5,275 nt of DNA from the NCBI GenBank assembly GCA_010027915.1, contig RGUG01000101.1:1-5275 (forward strand), given 5' to 3'. Shown in pieces: positions 1 to 5,275 of the stretch. Below the pieces are notes generated by a model that saw only the letters and a list, made by a program, of their open reading frames with translations, was not told where the DNA came from and searched no databases. Source of the stretch: a bacterium. Lineage in GTDB: Bacteria > Margulisbacteria > Marinamargulisbacteria > SXXA01. Made by a program: the position numbers and the translations under genes. The first letter of the stretch is position 1. Every line of letters begins with the position of its first letter.

Positions 1-453
1 CGCATCTTGGGCCATGGTAACCATCGAGCCACTAACCATCACCCGTACCATGCTGGGGGTACGGGTAATCCTGCCCCACTGACCCACCATCCCTTGGCCA
101 CTGGCGGTGGAACCGATCCACCCCCACAACCCCTGATTGGCCACCAAGGCATACCCACTGGTATCGGTTTCAGACGACACCAATACTTGCATCGCGGTGG
201 ATGCCACCGCCGGACGGGCCACCACCACAATGGTCAGTTGGGGGGTGTTGAATCGGGCTGAATAGGGGATTTCTAGCCCATCAAATGTCGACCCAGAAAA
301 CGTCACCCCATTACCCAATGAAAACGCAGGGGCCACGTAAGTGGGATCGGCATTGTGCCCGTTGCCGGTTAAATCATACCATCGTTTTAAGACACCCTGG
401 TTGACCGATACCCCATTGGCCAGGCTGCCATTGAGCCACAAGACCCAATTTTT
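1..453 (-). other. Type 1 LamG-like domain D4, N-terminal part
   Basis: The sequence NWVLWLNGSLAN, KRWYDLTGNGHNADPTYVAP, GVTFSGSTFDGLEIPYSARF and LTIVVVARPAV gives the type 1 opening strands, followed by GYALVANQGLWGWIG. The domain is cut by the left window edge before its LYLNG and closing segments. Confidence 0.84.
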
Positions 454-3400
454 AGTCGGAATCCCCACCAATTGGGGTGCCACCACCCCCATGTTGACCA
501 CCCGAGTGGGGTCATCTGGGTAGGTATCGTTGGCATCGGGCACCCCGTCCCCATCCCGATCATTGGTCACCCGATCTTGACGCACACGCTGGGCCACTTG
601 GGAAACCGTCCATGCCCGGTTGTACACCCGTATATCGTCTAAATTCCCCACCCACCCAGAATACGGCAACACGCTACTTTGATACCCCAATCGAATGCGT
701 CCGCCATCTGTTACCCCTGGGTTGGCACTCACTGAGGCAATCATCACCCCATCTAGGAATAATTGGGACCGTTGCCGGTCATACACCACTGCCACCTGGT
801 GCCACTCATTGTCTGGCACGGTATAGTTGCTCACATACTCCCCATCATGATAGGTCATCCCCACCATATTATCCCCGCCTGCTAACCCCAATAACACCGA
901 CCGGCCATACAAGGTGGGTACGTCACTATCAATAATCGGTCGACGCCCAGACTGGTTGGTTTTTTGAAACCACCCTACGATGGTCAATTGCGGCCAGTTG
1001 GAGTCGAGGGGCGTGAGCATACTACCCGCCCCATCAAAGGCCATGGCGCGGTTCGGCTGACCAAATCGATCGGTCCCCCACGTGGTATTGAGTGTCACCC
1101 CGTGCTGGTTATTCCCACTCTCATCCCTGCTGGAGCCAGAAAAGGGGTAATACGCCATCAACCCGATGTTCTCTGGTTTCAACGATTGGGCATTTACCGG
1201 GTCGGTCCCATCGGACCATTCGACCCCATTGGGCACCCCATCCATATCCGTATCGACCATGAGTTGCCATTTGTTACCCAAGTGTTGGTCCACCCAATAG
1301 CGATCTTGGGTACTCAGCTGGGAGGTAAACAACATGACTTCGGCCAATTGCCCTTTGTACCCTGTCGACCCCAACCGCAAACGATTGATGGTAGGCATCA
1401 TGGGATCCGCTGAGTCCATGGCCTGTAAGACCCCGTTTAAATACAATTGTCGTCCCACACCGGGCACCATTATCAGGGTGTGAATGCGGTACCCTCGATC
1501 ACGGTATAAATCAGAGGTGGCGGTTAATGGGGCATTGCCACCCACCCATTGCAGTTGATTACTCGCCCCATATCCCACTGACCACTTACTGGCCTCATTG
1601 TCCCCTATCCCACTCACAAAAGCCGTGGATTGGTTGAGACTGGGGGCTTCGACCATGACCAATGTAAAGGGTCCATTGCCCAATAGCCTGGCATCCAAAT
1701 CCAACCTATCGCCCCCATCAAAGATCAGCCCTGGTTTCCCATCTACTGCCATAGACGACCAGTTGGGATACTGGGCGATCATCGATTGGGTGGCATGTCG
1801 CTGATTGCCCGTCCAGTCCACCCATCCCGATACCGATGTATCCGTATTCATCACCAAGGCATTGGCCGTGGCACCATCAAACCAAGCCCTAAAGGCATTC
1901 CGTGCGGATAAGGAGAGTTGATTTAACGTGGGGGCAACGGCTGCCAACGAGACCACTTTGGTTGCATCGTCAGGGTAGGCATCTTGGCTGTCGAATACCC
2001 CATCCATGTCCCGATCCCCTTTGGGTTGCCGTTCATTTTGGTACAAAATGGCCACATCAGACGATGAAATGGCACGGTAATACACGCGCACGTCATCGAT
2101 TACCCCATTCCAATAGCGACCGGAAATCCCCCCCAATCGTAACGTGGTGCCATCGATCGTTCCCCAGGTGATGTTACGGGTTCCAACCAGTATTCCATCC
2201 ACATATAACCCCACTGAACTGGGGCCATAGACGGCCACTGCATGGTGCCATGCCATATCGGATAGGGTCCAGCCGGATTGATACGCCCCATCGTGATATT
2301 GCACCGTCAATTGATTGTTGGGTGATAAATAGCCCAATAAAATGCCATTGCCACCCACACCCCCACTCCCATTTTGAGAGTCTACCAATCCTTGAATCCG
2401 TCCCCATTCCAAGGACTTAAACCAAACCGATACCGACAAGGGGGCCATGTTAAACGATACCCTGGTATCCATATAATCGTTACCATCCAGCCAAATGGCC
2501 CGATTGGCTTGACCAAACCGGTCGGTGGTAAATTGCCCCCCCACCATCACCGCATGGTTCCCTCTCATGCTGTCATCCAATGTCGTGCCATTGAAGGCAT
2601 AATAGGCCATTAAGCCTTGGCTACCCAAGGTCACCGATTCAGGATCGGCGGGATTGGTACCATCCACCCCTTCCATCAGATTGGATACCGTATCCCCATC
2701 CGAATCCACCGCAATTCCCCACTTCTCACTCAAATAAGTATCGATGATCACCCGATCCGGTGTACTGACGTCCCCTTCAAACCCGATGACCTCTAGCACA
2801 TCGCCAACCAATGGCTGAACACCCGGCCATAATGCCCCCAGGTATGATTCCCCCCCCACTGCCCGTTGATAGCCGGTCATGGGGATGTGTTTTTTCACCC
2901 CATTAACAGCGATCACCAACCGATCGGATAGTGCCTGCACCATCACCACCGCTGCTGCACTGGGATTGAGGGATTCGGTCACCCGATTGCCAAATACCCC
3001 GTTGGCGGTAACTGAAACGCCCAACCCTGCCCCGTTGGCCAACCATTGGACCGATAATTGGGGGGCCAAATCGGGCCCAACCGATGACCATATCACTTGG
3101 TTTTGGGTGCTGCTACCTTGGGGTTGAACCACCCAATACATGGTGGTCCCCACGGCATTCAGTTTGGCGGCATACGGGATACTGGCTGCGTCATTGGCAA
3201 ACCGTGCCACGGGCTTTCCGTCACGCCCATTCATCACCCAAGTGGGGGCCAGCCCCCCGGATGATAAGGCGTGAGCACGATTACCCGACCAGTCTGCCCA
3301 CATCAAAAGTTTCGAATCCGCATCCAACAATGCCGAGGTGGTAACCCCCACGGCTTGGCTCAACCATAGCGTCATGGATTGCTTGAGTGTCGGGGATAGG

Positions 3401-3861
3401 CGGTTCAAGGTGGGTGCCACCCGCTCGATATCGATCACCCGTGTGGCATCTTGAGGGAAGGCATCCAACGAATCGATGGTGCCATCCGAATCGGTATCAC
3501 CCCCACTTTTTTCGGCTTGATACAATGCCGCCACATCCGCTGCACCCAAGGTTCGGTTGTAAAACCGCACATCATCCATCTCGCCATTAAACCAAGCAGG
3601 CAAACTCGGCGTATGGGTTCCCAATCGGAAACCGCCCCCGTTTCGGTTTCCTTGTGTGTAGGATTGCTGTCCGACCAATGCCCCATCCACATACAACTTG
3701 GCCACCCCAGGTTCCCAGGTGGCCACCGCATGGTGCCACCCACCATCGGTGATGGCAAAGGGCGAATCGTAACACCCATCATGGTAGGTCACATCAATCG
3801 TATGGTCGAAGTCCCCGCACCCGATTGAGACCCCATGTCCGCCATTGACCGTGCCACCGTT
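1..3861 (-). CDS. Giant LamG-repeat surface protein, C-terminal-side piece (partial, same gene as the upstream piece)
   Basis: I translated this frame codon by codon from 3861 to 1 and found no stop: 1,287 codons, open at the left window edge. It begins inside a type 2 LamG domain (NGGTVNGGHG then YHDGCY, WHHAVA, LYVDG, MDDVRFYNR) whose first half lies in the other frame. It then runs alpha linker, type 1, beta linker, type 2, alpha, type 1, beta, type 2, alpha, and the start of a type 1 domain. In-frame TAG at 3862-3864 closes it on the upstream side, which marks the frameshift. An automatic caller might start it at the GTG at 3792-3790, overlapping the upstream stop, but no Shine-Dalgarno-like sequence precedes that codon and the domain would be cut in half. 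It has about 20 lysines and two cysteines in total, with many Asp, Asn, Gly, Ser and Thr. No catalytic motif is recognisable. A calcium-stabilised extracellular repeat protein is the best reading; the ligand is unknown. Confidence 0.9.
511..561 (-). other. Alpha calcium linker 4 (DRDGDG...DTYPDD)
   Basis: DRDGDGVPDANDTYPDD is a canonical DxDxDGxxD loop with DTYP in place of DAFP. It is followed by PTRVVNMGVVAPQL and the start of type 1 D4. Confidence 0.87.
574..1167 (-). other. Type 2 LamG domain E3 (Laminin_G_3-like, complete)
   Basis: In order: IGLMAYYPFSG, SGNNQHGVTL, DRFGQPNRAMAFDG, LTIVGWFQK, SGRRPIIDSD, SVLLGLAGG, MTYHDGEY, WHQVAVVYD, SQLFLDGVMIAS, GRIRLGY, GNLDDIRVYNR and VAQRVRQD. 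It is the best match to the Laminin_G_3 consensus in this window. Confidence 0.9.
1198..1254 (-). other. Beta calcium linker 3 (DTDMDG...DGTDP)
   Basis: DTDMDGVPNGVEWSDGTDP is of the bacterial thrombospondin type 3 kind, between type 1 D3 and type 2 E3. It has Asn in place of the Asp that follows the loop in beta linker 1. Confidence 0.87.
1255..1899 (-). other. Type 1 LamG-like domain D3 (complete)
   Basis: It opens with NAFRAWFDGATAN, then SGWVDWTGNQRHATQS, VDGKPGLIFDGGDRL and PFTLVMVEAP. IHTLIMVPG, RQLYLNGVL, LRLGSTGYKGQLAEVMLF and DRYWVDQHLGNKWQL follow. This is the clearest type 1 example in the window and shows the LYLNG and LRLG strands that mark the LamG-like fold. Confidence 0.86.
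1966..2016 (-). other. Alpha calcium linker 3 (DRDMDG...DAYPDD)
   Basis: DRDMDGVFDSQDAYPDD is a DxDxDG loop in which DAYP replaces DAFP. It is followed by ATKVVSLAAVAPTLNQLS and type 1 D3, the same arrangement as after E1. Confidence 0.86.
2026..2616 (-). other. Type 2 LamG domain E2 (Laminin_G_3-like, complete)
   Basis: In order: GLMAYYAFNGTTLDDS, DRFGQANRAIWLDG, SVSVWFK, GRIQGLVDSQ, GILLGYLS, VQYHDGAY, WHHAVAVYG, GLYVDGILVG, LRLGG, NGVIDDVRVYYR and VAILYQNERQ. This is the full Laminin_G_3 strand order in about 197 residues, and it serves as the intact reference for the broken copy E1. It contains no cysteines. Confidence 0.9.
2650..2706 (-). other. Beta calcium linker 2, with an altered loop (DSDGDT)
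   Basis: DSDGDTVSNLMEGVDGTNP matches the other beta linkers, but the loop glycine (DxDxDG) is Thr and the closing GTDP is GTNP. Calcium binding here may be weaker. It joins type 1 D2 to type 2 E2. Confidence 0.82.
2707..3375 (-). other. Type 1 LamG-like domain D2 (complete)
   Basis: It opens with MTLWLSQAVG, then LLMWADWSGNRAHAL, APTWVMNGRDGKPVARFAND and IPYAAKLN, and closes with GDVLEVIGFEGD and DRVIIDTYLSEKWGI. It is the most divergent type 1 copy in the middle part, where AVNGVKKHIPMTGY replaces the usual LYLNG segment. Start, opening strands and closing helix-like segment still match D1 and D3. Confidence 0.8.
3448..3498 (-). other. Alpha calcium linker 2 (DTDSDG...DAFPQD)
   Basis: DTDSDGTIDSLDAFPQD follows the C-terminal LYQAEK of E1 after a three-residue SGG spacer. 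Next come TRVIDIERVAPTLNRLS and type 1 D2. It is a DxDxDG calcium loop with the DAFPxD signature. Confidence 0.87.
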
Positions 3862-4067
3862 CTAAACCACACACTCGCCGATTGATTGATCCAATTTGAA
3901 AACACCGGCGTTTGGATGTAACTATTGATGCCATTAAACGAATACGCACGGTTTGGCACCCCGAACCGATCGGGCACCAAGGTGACGTTTTGGGTGATGG
4001 TGGCATGATTCGAAAACCCACTGGCATCCAACGCATTGCCATTGAATCCATACCATGCCATTAAATT
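3508..4067 (-). other. Type 2 LamG domain E1 (Laminin_G_3-like, interrupted by the frameshift)
   Basis: The first half, in the upstream frame, shows NLMAWYGFNG, PDRFGVPNRAYSFNG and SASVWFR. The second half, in the downstream frame, shows GVSIGCGDFD, VTYHDGCY, WHHAVATW, KLYVDGALVG, FRLG, GEMDDVRFYNR and VAALYQAEK. The two halves match E2 and E3 on both sides of the break, apart from about 14 missing residues that include the conserved G-R-x-x-[IL]-[IV]-D-S strand. It carries the only two cysteines in the window, at 3817-3819 and 3772-3774. Confidence 0.86.
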
Positions 4068-5275
4068 CGATTTGCCAGTGGGAGAATTGGGTACCAATGG
4101 ATCCGTTCCATCGACCCGCTCCGCCTCATCGGATATCCCATCAAAATCCGTGTCGGTCCCCACCTGCCATTTGGCTGACAAATACCGATTGACCACCCAA
4201 CGATCCGCCGTGGATAACGCCCGATTAAAATACAACATCTCCCCAATATCCCCATTTAAATAATCGGTGATCCCATTGCTGGCATTCAGACCCGCCCCTA
4301 TCAGACCCGATTCGGTTGTGTTAACTGCCAGCTCACCTGACACCATGCCATACATCATCGCCTGCCCCATGGCACGCAATTGAACCCCATCATAATCCAA
4401 GGTCATCACACCCACCGATTCGCTGCTGACCGCATAATTACTCGATATCGTCACCCAATTGGCTGCATTTCCAACGATCCCCTGCCAACTGCTTAAGTTA
4501 CCTTCCCATTGAACCTGCCAACCCCGTTTTGCGACCCCATTCATGGCGGATATGACCGTTTGTTTGCCACTCCCTGCTTTGCCTTTTCCCACTATGATGA
4601 TGGTAAAGGCGTTGCCATTCATTTCGGATCGATAGGGAATGGTGAGGTACTGACCACCCGAAAATCGAATGGCCCCTAACCCATTGAGGGTGTTGGGCAC
4701 ATAGGTCGGATTCAATACCGAGGCGGCATGGTTTTGATTGTCGGTTAAATCCAGCCATGCCCCTACGGAATTAAAGGCATTCCGAATCACTGATTGACCA
4801 TCCGACGCATCCAACCATACTTTTAGACTCGCACTACCAGATGGCGACAAGCCGGCTACTGTGTTGTTGCGCGACACATCGGTTGCCAGCTGGAGAATTT
4901 TTCGGTTGTCTGTGGGGAATGCGTCTTTGGCATCCATGATGCCATCCCCATCGGTATCCAATTGCAACCCCCATTGGGTGGCAAGGTACTGGTTGAGGAT
5001 ATACCGGTCTTGAATGCCCAAGACGGAATTGAAAATCAACACCTCACCGATGGACCCGGTGTAATACTTGCTGTTAATAAAATCAGCCCCCAAAGACAAC
5101 CGGGTGGGGGCCGTTAAATCAACCCCTGCACGCCCCGCCGCATCTTGGTTCAACACGGCCCCATCGATCATGATCAATTTGGCACCCGCGACATGATCAC
5201 GCATCGCCCCGACCAATCGGGGGGTGTTACTGTTGACCGTCACCCCTAATACTGTTCCAAACCCTTCGGCACCAT
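3789..5275 (-). CDS. Giant LamG-repeat surface protein, N-terminal-side piece (partial, frameshifted at its end)
   Basis: Internal piece of a giant repeat protein. The frame is open to the right window edge. The GTG at 5243 is not the start: the residues before it (GAEGFGTVLG) continue the same jelly-roll domain, and no convincing ribosome binding site precedes it. Numbering from that GTG, the order is: end of a type 1 LamG-like domain (to about residue 95); calcium linker DTDGDGIMDAKDAFPTD (96-112); full type 1 domain (about 137-362); linker DTDFDGISDEAERVDGTDP (364-382); first half of a type 2 Laminin_G_3-like domain (393-461). After WFR at 459-461 the reading leaves the family pattern and stops 23 residues later. 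The downstream frame carries on the same domain, so the stop at 3789 comes from a frameshift. Domain assignment is by motif recognition. The location (secreted or cell surface) and a binding or adhesive role are inferred from the families. There are no cysteines in this piece. Confidence 0.9.
   Translation of the reverse strand, partial: GAEGFGTVLGVTVNSNTPRLVGAMRDHVAGAKLIMIDGAVLNQDAAGRAGVDLTAPTRLSLGADFINSKYYTGSIGEVLIFNSVLGIQDRYILNQYLATQWGLQLDTDGDGIMDAKDAFPTDNRKILQLATDVSRNNTVAGLSPSGSASLKVWLDASDGQSVIRNAFNSVGAWLDLTDNQNHAASVLNPTYVPNTLNGLGAIRFSGGQYLTIPYRSEMNGNAFTIIIVGKGKAGSGKQTVISAMNGVAKRGWQVQWEGNLSSWQGIVGNAANWVTISSNYAVSSESVGVMTLDYDGVQLRAMGQAMMYGMVSGELAVNTTESGLIGAGLNASNGITDYLNGDIGEMLYFNRALSTADRWVVNRYLSAKWQVGTDTDFDGISDEAERVDGTDPLVPNSPTGKSNLMAWYGFNGNALDASGFSNHATITQNVTLVPDRFGVPNRAYSFNGINSYIQTPVFSNWINQSASVWFRTVARSMADMGSQSGAGTSTIRLM
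3858..3866 (-). other. Frameshift / small deletion inside a type 2 LamG domain
   Basis: The minus strand reads TGG TTT AGA in the upstream frame (WFR). The family pattern resumes in the other frame with AAC GGT GGC (NGG), whose first A is the last A of AGA. Aligning by eye with the two other type 2 domains (WFK and WFQ, each followed by 14 residues including G-R-x-x-[IL]-[IV]-D-S) shows that those 14 residues are absent here. The missing stretch is therefore about 43 nt (14 codons plus one base), not a single base. It may be a real deletion or an assembly error. Confidence 0.82.
4098..4157 (-). other. Beta calcium linker 1 (DTDFDG...DGTDP)
   Basis: The sequence DTDFDGISDEAERVDGTDP resembles the bacterial thrombospondin type 3 repeat (TSP3_bac, pattern DxDxDGxxDxxExxxGTDP). 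It separates type 1 D1 from type 2 E1. Confidence 0.87.
4158..4835 (-). other. Type 1 LamG-like domain D1 (complete)
   Basis: The domain opens with SLKVWLDASDG, then GAWLDLTDNQNHA, NPTYVPNTLNGLGAIRFSGG and YLTIPY, the usual opening strands of LamG-like jelly rolls. FTIIIVGKG, GWQVQWEGN, GDIGEMLYFN and the closing DRWVVNRYLSAKW follow. Length is about 226 residues, ordinary for the fold. There are no catalytic residues of a known glycosidase, so it reads as a binding or structural domain. Confidence 0.82.
4905..4958 (-). other. Alpha calcium linker 1 (DTDGDG...DAFPTD)
   Basis: The sequence DTDGDGIMDAKDAFPTDN has the DxDxDG loop of thrombospondin type 3 and EF-hand-like calcium sites, followed by the DAFPxD signature common in bacterial extracellular repeat proteins. 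It joins D0 to D1, two type 1 domains. All other alpha linkers here follow a type 2 domain. Confidence 0.85.
4959..5275 (-). other. Type 1 LamG-like domain D0, C-terminal part
   Basis: This is the second half of a jelly-roll domain cut by the right window edge. It shows an IMIDGAVL strand (the 'xLyvDG' position), TRLSLGA, then YTGSIGEVLIFN and the closing DRYILNQYLATQWGL. The same closing pattern ends D1 (DRWVVNRYLSAKW), D2 (DRVIIDTYLSEKW) and D3 (DRYWVDQHLGNKW), so the assignment to type 1 is firm. Unlike those three, it is followed by an alpha (DAFP) linker. Confidence 0.82.

Larger units (their letters stand above)
1..4835 (-). repeat. Compound super-repeat of about 1.46 kb (type 1, beta linker, type 2, alpha linker), three full units plus part of a fourth
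   Basis: Type 1 domains begin near 4835, 3375, 1899 and 453, giving spacings of about 1460, 1476 and 1446 nt. Each full unit encodes about 485-490 residues in the same order. The similarity is clear at protein level, but nucleotide identity is patchy. One of the better stretches is the WHHAVA codons at 3721-3738 and 2233-2250, which differ by one base in 18. The copies are therefore diverged, not freshly duplicated. The first unit (3376-4835) is short by about 43 nt because of the deletion near 3861. Confidence 0.88.

Noticed and set aside
964..1413. A 149-codon plus-strand open frame, and the many other plus-strand frames across the window
   Set aside because: They lie opposite a continuous minus-strand coding region with recognisable domains. 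Their translations are low-complexity (His, Pro, Arg, Thr rich) with no family motifs, as expected for antisense shadows of a G-rich coding strand.
3789..3792. Overlapping stop (TGA) and GTG start near 3790 as a normal translationally coupled gene pair
   Set aside because: The junction falls in the middle of one LamG domain. The halves complement each other against E2 and E3, and no Shine-Dalgarno-like sequence precedes the GTG.
3858..3866. Programmed -1 ribosomal frameshifting
   Set aside because: The codons TGG TTT AGA ACG contain no X XXY YYZ slippery heptamer. The 14 missing residues also show that sequence is absent, which frameshifting would not explain.
1890..4784. The shared 13-mer taaaggcattccg at 1890-1902 and 4772-4784
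   Set aside because: Both encode Arg-Asn-Ala-Phe in a type 1 domain but at non-equivalent positions, so this is most likely chance plus codon bias, not a recombination site.
5241..5243. GTG at 5243 as the gene's start codon
   Set aside because: The frame stays open to the window edge and the preceding residues continue the LamG-like domain. No clear ribosome binding site precedes it.
1..5275. CRISPR array or short tandem DNA repeat
   Set aside because: The recurring motifs are protein-level repeats spaced about 1.46 kb apart, with diverged nucleotide sequence. There is no short direct repeat with regular spacers.
1..5275. tRNA, rRNA, transposase, terminator or promoter
   Set aside because: The window is coding throughout on the minus strand, and I saw no structure or motif supporting any of these.

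Overview
The whole 5.3 kb window lies inside one very large protein gene on the minus strand. I could read it end to end by translating the minus strand. One frame is open from the right edge down to position 3789, and a second is open from 3861 to the left edge. Neither has a true start, and the second has no stop. The two frames join in the middle of a recognisable domain near 3861, so they are one gene broken by a frameshift. Neither terminus of the protein is present, so no signal peptide, anchor, promoter, ribosome binding site or terminator can be assigned.

The protein is built from two kinds of LamG / concanavalin A-like jelly-roll domain that alternate. Type 1 runs from a 'VWLDAS'-like start to a 'DRYxxxxYLxxKW' end. 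Type 2 is a Laminin_G_3-like domain with 'GLMAYYxFxG', 'DRFGxxNRA', 'WF', 'YHDGxY', 'WHHAVA', 'LYVDG' and 'DDVRxYNR'. Each junction carries a short acidic calcium-loop linker, and the linker class depends on the junction. Type 1 is normally followed by a 'DxDxDG...DGTDP' linker (class beta). Type 2 is followed by a 'DxDxDG...DAFPxD' linker (class alpha). One compound unit (type 1, beta, type 2, alpha) is about 1.45-1.48 kb, and the type 1 starts fall near 4835, 3375, 1899 and 453.

Reading from the N-terminal side, the order is: end of type 1 (D0), alpha; type 1 (D1), beta; type 2 (E1, frameshifted), alpha; type 1 (D2), beta; type 2 (E2), alpha; type 1 (D3), beta; type 2 (E3), alpha; start of type 1 (D4). 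The D0-alpha-D1 junction breaks the pattern.

This is the architecture of a giant secreted or surface-attached bacterial protein: lysine-poor, nearly free of cysteine, and rich in Asp, Asn, Gly and Ser. A role in adhesion or glycan binding is an inference from the domain families, not shown by the sequence. The organism is a bacterium with moderate GC content. The coding strand is G-rich and favours GGG/GGT, TTG, CAA, GAA and AAA codons. Similar LamG plus thrombospondin-type-3 proteins occur in marine Gammaproteobacteria, Planctomycetota/Verrucomicrobiota and several uncultured phyla, so I cannot name a lineage. I found no RNA gene, CRISPR array, mobile element or second gene.
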